From: Amnibacterium flavum
GTDB lineage: Bacteria > Actinomycetota > Actinomycetes > Actinomycetales > Microbacteriaceae
Assembly: GCF_003097495.1 (NCBI RefSeq)
Contig: NZ_QEOP01000001.1
Span: 1,302,001-1,366,000 of the forward strand
Reading direction: 5' to 3'
DNA length: 64,000 bases
A program made the position numbers and the translations under genes. The notes under the pieces were generated by a model that saw only the letters and a list, made by a program, of their open reading frames with translations, was not told the DNA's origin and did not search any database. Of this stretch, positions 17,211 through 25,026 are shown piece after piece. How positions within the stretch are numbered: the stretch's first letter is position 1; each line of letters opens with the position of its first letter.

Positions 17211-18461
17211 ATGACCCTCGGTCGCGCATCCGTCCGGTCTGTGCTGCGCCCGACCAGCGGCCGTGAATCGCATCGGGTCACCTTCGTCGAACTGTTCTTC
17301 GACCTCGTCTTCGTCTTCGCGATCACCCAGCTCTCGCACTCGCTGATCACCCATCCCGACCTGCCGACGCTCGGCGAGACCCTCCTCCTGACCGTCGCTC
17401 TGTGGTGGATGTGGATCAACACGGCCTGGGTCACCAACTGGCTGCATCCCGACCACCCGATGGTGCGCGGCCTGCTGTTCGCGATCATGCTGTTCGCGCT
17501 GGTGCTCGCCACCGCCATCCCCGAGGCGTTCGGCGACAAGGCGCTGGTCTTCGCGGGCTGCTACGTGATCATCGAGCTCGGCCGGAGCGTGTTCGCCATC
17601 GTCGCGCTGCGGCGGGATTCGCCGACGAACGCGATGAACTTCGTACGGATCGGGACCTGGATCGCCGTCTGCGGGGTGCTCTGGATAGCGGGTGCGCTCC
17701 TGCCCGAGCAGAGGATCCTGCTGTGGGTCGCAGCGGTGGCCCTGTACTCGGCCGGCCCGATCACCCGGTTCTGGACGCCGGGGATCGGCGCGACACCGCT
17801 CGAGGTGTGGCGGATCTCGGGCGAGCACATCGCGGAACGGGCGGCGCTCGCCCTCATCATCGTGCTGGGCGAGTCGATCATCGTCACCGGCACCGCGTTC
17901 GGGGAGACGAGCGTCGGCATCGAGTCGGCTTCCGCCTTCGGTGCCGCCTTCGCGAGCACGATCCTCATGTGGCTGCTCTACTTCAACCACCGCGAGCAGG
18001 GTGCGAGCGAGTACATCGCCGGGGCCCGCGAGACCGGGCCGATCGCCCGGCTCTCCTACACCTACATCCACGTCCTCCTCGTCATCGGGATCCTGCTCAC
18101 CGCCGTCGCCGACGAGCTCGTGCTCCTGCACCCGCTCGGCGAGCACGGAGCGGAGGGGCACGGAGAGGCGATCGGGTCGACGCCGTGGGTCGCCGGGCTC
18201 ATCTGCGGCGCCTCCGCGATCTACCTGCTCGGCAACGCGCTCTTCACGCGTTCGGTCGGCGGGCCGTGGGCGCTGTCCCACCTGCTCGGCGTCCTCGCGC
18301 TCATCCTGCTCTTCGCCTTCCACCCGCTGCTCGCGCCCCTCGCCGTCAACTGGTTGAGCAACCTCGTGCTCCTCGTCGTCGTCCTCGCCGATCACCTCGC
18401 CTACCGCATGTCGCGACACGCGGCGCCCGGGGACGAGCAGTCCGTCCGAGTGGCGCCATGA
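17211..18461 (+). CDS. LtrA-family membrane protein
   Basis: 416-aa integral membrane protein of the low-temperature-requirement A family (PF06772). The N-terminal signature HRVTFVELFFDLVFVFAITQLSH is characteristic, followed by WWMWINTAWVTNW and around ten hydrophobic segments; the ERAALALIIVLGESIIVTG stretch near residue 215 is also conserved. The family name comes from a Listeria phenotype; molecular function is unknown. Start ATG follows a -10 hexamer; a longer frame upstream is only repeat sequence. Followed after 10 bases by a lipoprotein gene, possibly co-transcribed. Confidence 0.86.
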   Translation: MTLGRASVRSVLRPTSGRESHRVTFVELFFDLVFVFAITQLSHSLITHPDLPTLGETLLLTVALWWMWINTAWVTNWLHPDHPMVRGLLFAIMLFALVLATAIPEAFGDKALVFAGCYVIIELGRSVFAIVALRRDSPTNAMNFVRIGTWIAVCGVLWIAGALLPEQRILLWVAAVALYSAGPITRFWTPGIGATPLEVWRISGEHIAERAALALIIVLGESIIVTGTAFGETSVGIESASAFGAAFASTILMWLLYFNHREQGASEYIAGARETGPIARLSYTYIHVLLVIGILLTAVADELVLLHPLGEHGAEGHGEAIGSTPWVAGLICGASAIYLLGNALFTRSVGGPWALSHLLGVLALILLFAFHPLLAPLAVNWLSNLVLLVVVLADHLAYRMSRHAAPGDEQSVRVAP

Positions 18462-18471
18462 TGTGCCCACC

Positions 18472-19122
18472 ATGCCGACCGTCGCCGCTCGCGCCGCCAT
18501 CGCCCTCGCGCTCGTCGCGGTGGCGTCCTTCTCGCTGACCGCCTGCCGGGCCGACGGCAGCACGCCCGTCCCGGCGGCCTCGAACGCCGTCACTCCGGCG
18601 CCGACATCGACCCCGAGCGTCATCGCGACTCCCGAGCCGGTCACCGCCTACAAGATCCCCGCGACCTGCGACGGGCTCTACTCGGCCGAGACACGGGCGG
18701 GCTACGAAGCGAGCGGAGTGGTGCTCGGCCGCCCTGACCTCGACCTCAGCCAGTACAAGACGCTCGGCTCCAACGACGACGCGCTCGCGGCCTTCATCAG
18801 CGGGCCCGGAGTCAAGCTGACCTGCGGCTGGTGGGCCGCCCAGGGCGACTCCTTCCACGTGGGGCTCCGGACCAACGTGGTCGTCGCCGATGCCGCCACC
18901 ATCGCCGCCGCCCAGGCCCGCCTGACGGAGATGGGCATCACCCCGGCCTCCACCGACGGCGGCACCCGCTACGCCATCGAGATGAGCAGCGAGGACGGGC
19001 CGTACGGCGAATCGCACTTCTTCCGCGACGACCTCTGGCTCGCGACCGCATGGAGCCAGTTCGGCCCCGACGGGTACACCGCGAACCTGGTCGCCCAGAT
19101 CTTCGGTCCGCCCGCACAGTAG
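18472..19122 (+). CDS. Putative secreted lipoprotein
   Basis: 216-aa protein with a lipoprotein signal: positively charged start, hydrophobic ALALVAVASF core and lipobox SLTAC with Cys at about residue 25. A Pro/Thr/Ser-rich linker (about 30-60) leads to a globular domain containing two Cys (ATCDG and LTCGW) that could pair outside the cell. No family recognised. Start ATG 18472 is taken rather than GTG 18463 because the signal peptide is then of normal length. The gene begins 10 bases after ltrA stop. Confidence 0.75.
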   Translation: MPTVAARAAIALALVAVASFSLTACRADGSTPVPAASNAVTPAPTSTPSVIATPEPVTAYKIPATCDGLYSAETRAGYEASGVVLGRPDLDLSQYKTLGSNDDALAAFISGPGVKLTCGWWAAQGDSFHVGLRTNVVVADAATIAAAQARLTEMGITPASTDGGTRYAIEMSSEDGPYGESHFFRDDLWLATAWSQFGPDGYTANLVAQIFGPPAQ

Positions 19123-19152
19123 CCGGCGTCCCGACCTATAGGATCATCCGCA

Positions 19153-19260
19153 GCGAAGGGGAGTATCCCGTCACGCCGCAGTCGTCAGTACGGGTCCCAG
19201 TGTCGCGGCCCCGGTTGCGGTGGTGTCCGGTCGGAACGGACATAGGGAGAGACTTTCGGT
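19153..19260 (+). promoter_or_regulatory. yybP-ykoY family manganese riboswitch
   Basis: The leader holds the family's conserved pieces in order: GCGAAGGGGAGTA (paired stem and first loop), GTCGTCAGTACGGGTC (second conserved internal loop), a variable hairpin GTGTCCGGTCGGAACGGACAT, and the closing AGACTTTCGG that pairs back with CGAAGG. In Bacillus and E. coli these RNAs bind Mn2+ and switch on Mn exporters of the TerC/MntP type. Position before a TerC gene fits exactly. Identified by eye, not by covariance model. The stretch 19123-19152 probably holds the promoter. Confidence 0.85.
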
Positions 19261-19305
19261 TCCCTGCACGCCCGCACGGCGAGCACGCCGCAACCGAAGG
19301 ACACG

Positions 19306-20358
19306 ATGTCAAATCTTGAATTGCCGCTCTGGTTCGAGATCGGCTCGTACGTCGTCCTCGTCGGCATCCTGGTCTTCGACCTGATCCTCGCCTACCGTCG
19401 GCCGCACGTGCCGTCCACACGGGAGTCGGCCCTCTGGGTCTCGTTCTACGTCGGCCTCGCGCTCGTCTTCGCCGGCCTCATGCTCGTGCTGGGCGACGGG
19501 GAGCACGCGGGACAGTTCATCGCCGGCTGGTTGACCGAGTACAGCCTCAGCATCGACAACCTGTTCGTCTTCGTCATCATCATGGCGAGCTTCAAAGTGC
19601 CGCGGAAGTACCAGCAGGAGCTCCTGATGGTCGGCATCATCCTGGCCCTGATCTTCCGGGGGATCTTCATCCTGCTCGGCGCTGCGATCATCGAGAACTT
19701 CAGCGCCATCTTCTACCTCTTCGGCGCATTCCTCATCTACACCGCGTTCACCCAGGCCTTCGGCAAGGATCACGGCGAGCAGACCGAGAGTCGCTTCATC
19801 GGCTTCCTCCGCAAGCGGGTCGCCATCACCGACGAGTTCGACGGCAACAAGATCCGCACCGTCGTCGACGGCAAGAAGCACTTCACGCCGATCCTGCTCG
19901 TGATCATCGCGCTCGGATCGACGGACATCCTGTTCGCGCTCGACTCGATCCCCGCGATCTTCGGCATCACCCAGAGTCCGTTCATCGTGTTCACCGCCAA
20001 CGTCTTCGCACTCATGGGCTTGCGCCAGCTGTACTTCCTGCTCGGCGATCTCATCGACCGACTGGTCTACCTGAAGTACGGGATCGCGTTCATCCTCGCC
20101 TTCATCGGCGTGAAGCTCTTCTTCCACGCCCTGCACGAGAACGAGCTGCCCTTCATCAACGGCGGCGAGCACGTCGAGTGGGCGCCTGAGATAGGAACTT
20201 TCACCTCGCTCGGCGTCATCCTGGCGTCGATGGCCATCGCGACCATCGCGAGCCTCATCAAGATGAAGCGCGACCCTAACCTGCCCGACCCCAAGGAAGC
20301 GCTGAAGCTCGGCACCTCCGACGAGGGCGACGGCGACGGCACGGACCGCACCCACTGA
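19306..20358 (+). CDS. TerC/Alx-family membrane protein, likely Mn2+ exporter
   Basis: 350-aa polytopic membrane protein with the TerC signature acidic residues in membrane helices: EYSLSIDNLFVFVIIM near residue 77 and ALGSTDILFALDSIPAIFGI near residue 205, plus LRQLYFLLGDLIDRLVYLKYG. About eight hydrophobic segments are visible, with a soluble loop after helix 4-5. TerC/Alx proteins of bacteria export manganese and some help metalate secreted enzymes. The Mn riboswitch directly upstream says expression rises with Mn2+. GAAGGACACG before ATG 19306 supplies a Shine-Dalgarno. Confidence 0.9.
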   Translation: MSNLELPLWFEIGSYVVLVGILVFDLILAYRRPHVPSTRESALWVSFYVGLALVFAGLMLVLGDGEHAGQFIAGWLTEYSLSIDNLFVFVIIMASFKVPRKYQQELLMVGIILALIFRGIFILLGAAIIENFSAIFYLFGAFLIYTAFTQAFGKDHGEQTESRFIGFLRKRVAITDEFDGNKIRTVVDGKKHFTPILLVIIALGSTDILFALDSIPAIFGITQSPFIVFTANVFALMGLRQLYFLLGDLIDRLVYLKYGIAFILAFIGVKLFFHALHENELPFINGGEHVEWAPEIGTFTSLGVILASMAIATIASLIKMKRDPNLPDPKEALKLGTSDEGDGDGTDRTH

Positions 20359-20450
20359 CACCGGCGCGCTGACCTTCCGTCGCTCCGCACCAACCGCCCC
20401 CGGCGCAGCGACTCCGAGCCCCGGGTTTTCGCGCCCCCGCGCGCGCCGGG

Positions 20451-20456
20451 TACGGT
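20451..20456 (+). promoter_or_regulatory. -10-like hexamer TACGGT of the signalling operon
   Basis: TACGGT lies 33 bases before the PP2C start; with AAAGGGGGG as Shine-Dalgarno (20474-20482) this gene is not leaderless. No clear -35. The 20359-20450 gap shows nothing else. Confidence 0.45.
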
Positions 20457-20488
20457 TGAGAGCACAGCAACACAAAGGGGGGTCGTCG

Positions 20489-21307
20489 ATGACCGAGCCG
20501 GTCGAGCTCGGCGGATTCGTCGCCGACATCGCGATCGCGGGGGCGTCGCACGTCGGTGCGGTGCGCTCGCGCAACGAGGATTCCTTCCTCGCCCGTCACC
20601 CGTTCGCGGTCGTCGCGGACGGGATGGGCGGACATTCGCACGGAGAACGCGCGAGCCGGTGCATCATCGATGCGCTGCGCGCTGTCGACACCGATGACCT
20701 GCCGCGCGTCGAGGACGTCCTGGGGGCGATCGGAGCGGCGAACGCCCAGCTGATCGCCGAAGCCGACGAGGGATTCATCTCGGGGAGCACCGTCTCGGGC
20801 GTCTGCCTCGTGCGCCCGAACCCCACCGACCGACCGCACTGGATGGTCTTCAACGTCGGTGACTCGAGGGTCTACCGCTTCGACGGGCGTCGACTCGAGC
20901 AGGTGAGCGTCGACCACTCGCTCGTCCAAGAACTCGTCGCCCTCGGCCAGATCACGCCCGAGGCCGCGGCCGTGCATCCCGACCGCAATGTCATCACCCG
21001 GGCGGTGGGTTCCGACCCGCTCCTCGACATCGACGTGTGGCTGCTGCCGGCCGACAGCCCGCAGACCTTCCTGGTCTGCTCCGACGGGCTGACCAAGGAG
21101 CTCGGGGACGACTTCATCGCCGACCTCCTCGCCTCGCACGAGACCGATGCCGAGGGAGTCGTCGAGTCGCTCGTCTCCGCGGCGCTCGCCGTCGGCGGGC
21201 ACGACAACATCACCGCTGTCCTCTTCGAATACGTGCCCGAGTTCGACGGGGACGAGACCACCGCCACGAGGCAACCGGTGCTCGAGGACACGAGGCCGCG
21301 AGCATGA
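20489..21307 (+). CDS. PP2C-type Ser/Thr protein phosphatase (PrpC/PstP-like)
   Basis: 272-aa PPM-family phosphatase that removes phosphate from Ser/Thr of proteins using two metal ions. Metal-site aspartates are visible in RSRNEDSF, VADGMGGH, SDGLTK and GGHDNITAV, in the right order. No membrane helix. Start ATG 20489 is set by the strong SD. It overlaps the FHA gene by 4 bases and opens an operon with FHA protein and kinase, so its natural opponent is the kinase two genes on. In the bifidobacterial PFNA cluster the equivalent gene is called prpC. Confidence 0.92.
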   Translation: MTEPVELGGFVADIAIAGASHVGAVRSRNEDSFLARHPFAVVADGMGGHSHGERASRCIIDALRAVDTDDLPRVEDVLGAIGAANAQLIAEADEGFISGSTVSGVCLVRPNPTDRPHWMVFNVGDSRVYRFDGRRLEQVSVDHSLVQELVALGQITPEAAAVHPDRNVITRAVGSDPLLDIDVWLLPADSPQTFLVCSDGLTKELGDDFIADLLASHETDAEGVVESLVSAALAVGGHDNITAVLFEYVPEFDGDETTATRQPVLEDTRPRA

Positions 21308-22575
21308 CCGCGTCGACGACCGCCCGGTACACGCCGGCGGCGGACGGCTGGCTGGCCGTGGTGAGCGGACGCAGAGCCGTCCTCCTCGACGGCGCCGCCG
21401 CGGACGGATCCGTGGACGAGATCCTCGCCGCACTCGACACCGACGACGCCGTCGGCTCGCTGCTCGCCCTGCTCCTGCGCGACGGGCTCGGGGCCATGCC
21501 CGCCTTCGGATTCGCGGAGGTCGACGATCGCGGCTCCCGCGTCCTCGTACGCGGAGGCGTCACCGCCCGGATCGGCGCCGCCGACCATCTCGGCACCGAC
21601 TACGCCACGTGGGGCGAGCACCGGGTCGAGGGCGAGGCCGTCGTCTTCCTCTCCATCGGACCCGCTGGACCCTCGCTGCCCCTCGGGCGCGGAGCCGCCC
21701 GCGCCCGGGCCATCGAGCTCGCGGCGTCCGGCACCGCTCCGAGCATCGGCCCCGCGTCGACCGAGGCATCGGCGCCCGGCGTCGCCCGTGGCGCCGACGG
21801 CGAGGTCAGTGCACCGCCGATTCCGGCCCCCACCGCCCCGCCTAAGCCTGCGGCTGCGGCTGCGGCTGCGCCCGTGGTCGCACCGCCGACTCCGCTGCCG
21901 CCCGCACCGATATCTCCGGCACCGGCCTCCGGCATTCCGGAGCAGACGATGGTCGAGTTCACGCTCGCCGATGCCGACCCCGGCTACTCCCACCTCTTCG
22001 AGGAGACGATCGTCCGCCCGATCGAGCACGCGGCGGTCCGGGAGGACGAGCCTCAGGCCGAGACGCAGGCTGCGCCGGAGCCCGCGGCGGCACCCCCGGG
22101 GGCGACCGGCTTCGAGGAGCACGACGGGCTCACCATCGTGAGCGGCGACCTGGCGAGACTGCGCGCCGAAGCGCCGCCGCAGCCGACCGCACCCATCGCC
22201 GCCCCTCCGAGCGGCGACCTGCCCGTCGTCGCCGAGCTCCGGTTCCCGTCCGGAAGCGTCGAGAAGCTGACCGGGCCCGTGATCATCGGGCGGTCCCCGT
22301 CATCCGGCAAGGTCTCGGCTGGCCGACTGCCCCGCCTCGTCACCATCCCCGACGACCCCGACCTGTCGCGCTCGCACGTGCAGGTCGAGATGCAGGGCGA
22401 CACCGTCGTCGTGACCGATCTGCACTCCCGCAACGGCACCACCGTCGTCCTGCCCGGCCGTGCGCCGGAGCGGCTCCGGGGCGGGGTCCCGACCACCGTC
22501 ATCCACGGAACGGTCATCGATCTCGGGGGCGGCCTGACCATCGACGTGCACGAACCGCGAGGCGAAGCCGGATGA
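21304..22575 (+). CDS. FHA-domain protein with Pro/Ala-rich linker
   Basis: 423-aa protein. Residues 1-135 form an unassigned globular domain. Residues about 150-325 are low-complexity Pro/Ala with acidic patches and several Thr-rich phosphorylatable motifs (EQTMVEF, EETIVRP). The C-terminal FHA domain (about 325-415) has the expected GRSP, SRSH and NGT phosphothreonine-binding residues. Likely an adaptor that binds a phosphorylated partner, perhaps itself phosphorylated by the adjacent kinase. ATGA overlaps on both sides place it firmly in the operon between phosphatase and kinase. Confidence 0.85.
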   Translation: MTASTTARYTPAADGWLAVVSGRRAVLLDGAAADGSVDEILAALDTDDAVGSLLALLLRDGLGAMPAFGFAEVDDRGSRVLVRGGVTARIGAADHLGTDYATWGEHRVEGEAVVFLSIGPAGPSLPLGRGAARARAIELAASGTAPSIGPASTEASAPGVARGADGEVSAPPIPAPTAPPKPAAAAAAAPVVAPPTPLPPAPISPAPASGIPEQTMVEFTLADADPGYSHLFEETIVRPIEHAAVREDEPQAETQAAPEPAAAPPGATGFEEHDGLTIVSGDLARLRAEAPPQPTAPIAAPPSGDLPVVAELRFPSGSVEKLTGPVIIGRSPSSGKVSAGRLPRLVTIPDDPDLSRSHVQVEMQGDTVVVTDLHSRNGTTVVLPGRAPERLRGGVPTTVIHGTVIDLGGGLTIDVHEPRGEAG

Positions 22576-24227
22576 GGCGTGCACCGTCGACCCCGCCCGA
22601 GCTGCGGGGGTACCGCTACCTGCGCCCCCTCGGCGCGGGCGGTTTCTCGGACGTCTTCCTCTACGAGCAGTCCCTGCCGCGCCGGAACGTCGCCGTCAAG
22701 GTCCTGCTGACCGACGAGCTCAACCAGGCGAACAGGGATTCCTTCGTCGCCGAGGCGAACCTGATGGCGCAGCTGTCGGCGCACCCGTACATCGTCACGA
22801 TCCACCATGCGGAGGTGACGCCCGACGACCGGCCGTACTTCGTCATGGAGTACTGCTCGGGCGCAAGCCTGGGCGAGAGGTACAAGACCGAGAGATTCGA
22901 GGTGGCCGACGTCCTGCGGATCGGCGTGCGGCTCGTCGGAGCTGTCGCGACCGCGCACGCGTCGGGCATCCTGCACCGCGACATCAAGCCGGGCAACGTG
23001 CTCACGAACGACTACGGCTGGCCCGCCCTCACCGACTTCGGCATCGCCTCGACGCTCGACGAGCTCCCGGTGCACACCACCACGAGCACGCGCGATCTCG
23101 ACATCGCCAGCACGGGCACCGCCGCGCAGTCGGTCGGTCTCAGCGTGCCGTGGTCGCCCGCGGAGATGTTCGAGGACGAGCCCGACCCCGACGTCCGCTC
23201 GGATGTGTTCTCGCTCGCGGCCACCCTGCACACCCTCCTCGCCGGGCGCACCCCGTTCGAGATCCCGGGCCGGTCGAACGGCACGCTCGACCTCATCGGC
23301 CGCATCGAGCGCGGCGCGATCACCCCGATCGGACGCGACGATGTTCCGCGCTCCCTCGTCGCCGTTCTGCAGAAGGGGATGGCGCTCCGCCGCGAGGACC
23401 GCTTCGCGAGCGCCGTCGACTTCGGTCGCGCGCTGCAGCGGGTCGAGCTCGAGCTGGGGTACGCGCCGACGACGATCGAGGTGCCGAATCTCGAGAGCGT
23501 CAGGTCGTCCACCGATCAGGGCGACGGCGCCGAGGAGACGCACGTCCGCTCCATCGCCACGATCGAGGCGCAGCCCGTCGCCCCGCCCCAGGCCGGACCC
23601 GCGGCCGCGGCGCCGGAGACCCGGGTCCGCGAGGTCACCTCCATCGACCCCGAACCGGCACCCGTCGAAGACCGCACCCTGCTGCGCTCGCCGACGAGGC
23701 GGGACGTCACGCCGCCGCACGACACCGCCGTCCGCTCGGTGCCGCGCGACACGACCGAGACCATCCCGGGGCCGCCGGTCGCGAGTACCGCCCCCGCCAC
23801 CGCACCTCGACGCTCCCGCGGCCGCACCCTCGCTCTCGTCGGAGGGATCGCCGCGCTCGTGCTGGTCGGCGCAGCCGTCACCACCGCGGTCGTTCTCCGC
23901 GGACCCTCCCAACCCGAGGCGTCGCAGACCGCCGCGCCCGGCGAGGACCCGCCCGACGCGATCGTCGGAGGGGGAGTGCCCACGCCGACCGACGGGGTCG
24001 CGGAGCGTGCGGCCGACGGTTCGTCCGTGGTGTTCCGCTGGTCCAACCCCGACCCGCAGGACGGCGACACCTACCGCTGGTGGCGCTCGGAGCAGCCGGG
24101 AAGCACCACCCCCACCGATGAGACCGTCGCAACGGTGGCTCCCGTCGAGGCGGCGCAACGCGTGTGCATCTCGGTCGTCGTGCTGCGCGACGGCAAGACC
24201 GGGGACCCGCTCGAGGTGTGCTCCTGA
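22572..24227 (+). CDS. Membrane Ser/Thr protein kinase (PknB/Pkb2-like)
   Basis: 551-aa Hanks-type kinase. Kinase domain about residues 13-295: glycine loop GAGGFSDV, VAVK with K43, HRD at 135-137 followed by IKPGN, DFG at 155-157, and SPAEMF as the APE-like end. A cytoplasmic linker (about 295-415) carries many Thr in acidic context, e.g. EETHVRS, a likely autophosphorylation and FHA-docking region. One transmembrane helix at about 418-442, then a ~105-aa outside domain of Fn3-like appearance (VVFRWSNPDPQDGDTYRWW) with two Cys, not PASTA repeats. A sensor of envelope or peptide state is the natural reading. ATGA overlap with the FHA gene. Confidence 0.92.
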   Translation: MRRAPSTPPELRGYRYLRPLGAGGFSDVFLYEQSLPRRNVAVKVLLTDELNQANRDSFVAEANLMAQLSAHPYIVTIHHAEVTPDDRPYFVMEYCSGASLGERYKTERFEVADVLRIGVRLVGAVATAHASGILHRDIKPGNVLTNDYGWPALTDFGIASTLDELPVHTTTSTRDLDIASTGTAAQSVGLSVPWSPAEMFEDEPDPDVRSDVFSLAATLHTLLAGRTPFEIPGRSNGTLDLIGRIERGAITPIGRDDVPRSLVAVLQKGMALRREDRFASAVDFGRALQRVELELGYAPTTIEVPNLESVRSSTDQGDGAEETHVRSIATIEAQPVAPPQAGPAAAAPETRVREVTSIDPEPAPVEDRTLLRSPTRRDVTPPHDTAVRSVPRDTTETIPGPPVASTAPATAPRRSRGRTLALVGGIAALVLVGAAVTTAVVLRGPSQPEASQTAAPGEDPPDAIVGGGVPTPTDGVAERAADGSSVVFRWSNPDPQDGDTYRWWRSEQPGSTTPTDETVATVAPVEAAQRVCISVVVLRDGKTGDPLEVCS

Positions 24228-24934
24228 TGACGCCGCTCCGGGTCGAGTTCTGCGGCGAGTGGTTCGACGTCGAGGGCGAGTTCGGCATCGGCCGCGAGGC
24301 CGAGCTCACCATCGACGAGAACCCCTACCTGCACCGGCGCTTCCTCATCCTCCGCCACGAGTACGGCATGTGGTGGCTCGTGAACTCGGGGAACCTGCTC
24401 TCCGCGACCGTCACCGACGCGTCGGGTCTCGTCCAGGCGTGGCTCGCCCCGGGGGCCAAGCTCCCTCTCGTCTTCCCGGTCATGCACGTCATGTTCACCG
24501 CGGGATCGACGACCTACGACTTCACCATCCATGCGGCGGAGGACTACTTCGCCACTGCGGCGACGGCAAGCGAGGCGGGCGGATCGACGACGATCATCCC
24601 CGTGGCGCTCACCCGGTCGCAGCGACAGCTCGTCGTGGCGCTCGCCGAGCACGTGCTCACCCAGAGCGTGCCGGGTCGGGGCACGGTTCCCAGCTCCGCC
24701 GAGGCGGCCGCGCGGCTCGGCTGGAGCATGACGACTTTCAATCGCAAGCTCGACAACGTGTGCGAGAAGCTCGACCGTCTCGGCGTCCAGGGGCTTCGCG
24801 GCGGGCGCGGCAAGCTGGCGACGAGTCGGCGCGCGCGACTCGTCGAGTACGCGGTCGCGACCCGTCTCGTGGGGCCCGAAGACCTCCCGATCCTCGACGA
24901 GAGCCCCCCGGATGGGGAGTCCTCCCCGTCGTGA
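24227..24934 (+). CDS. Degenerate FHA domain plus winged-helix-like C-terminus
   Basis: 235-aa protein. The first ~95 residues read as an FHA beta-sandwich, with GIGRE in the first loop, but the usual S-x-x-H is replaced by LHRRF, so phosphothreonine binding is doubtful. Residues about 125-210 look like a helix-turn-helix: SSAEAAARLGWSMTTFNRKLDNVCEKL, then a Gly/Arg-rich wing (RGGRGK). It may link the kinase system to transcription. The ATG shares one base with the kinase stop (TGATG). The last 25 codons overlap a G/C hairpin at 24911-24930. Family not named with certainty. Confidence 0.68.
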   Translation: MTPLRVEFCGEWFDVEGEFGIGREAELTIDENPYLHRRFLILRHEYGMWWLVNSGNLLSATVTDASGLVQAWLAPGAKLPLVFPVMHVMFTAGSTTYDFTIHAAEDYFATAATASEAGGSTTIIPVALTRSQRQLVVALAEHVLTQSVPGRGTVPSSAEAAARLGWSMTTFNRKLDNVCEKLDRLGVQGLRGGRGKLATSRRARLVEYAVATRLVGPEDLPILDESPPDGESSPS

Positions 24935-24952
24935 ACTGCGCGCTGACCTGCG

Positions 24953-24958
24953 TAAAGT
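24953..24958 (+). promoter_or_regulatory. -10-like hexamer TAAAGT before the giant surface protein
   Basis: TAAAGT lies 69 bases before ATG 25027, leaving a leader with GGGGGATAA as Shine-Dalgarno. Suggests the second half of the locus can be transcribed separately. Confidence 0.4.
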
Positions 24959-25026
24959 AATTGAGGCGTCCGGTGGGGGCCGGTCGGAACGAGAGCTCGG
25001 AAGCGGCAAGCGGGGGATAACGACAG

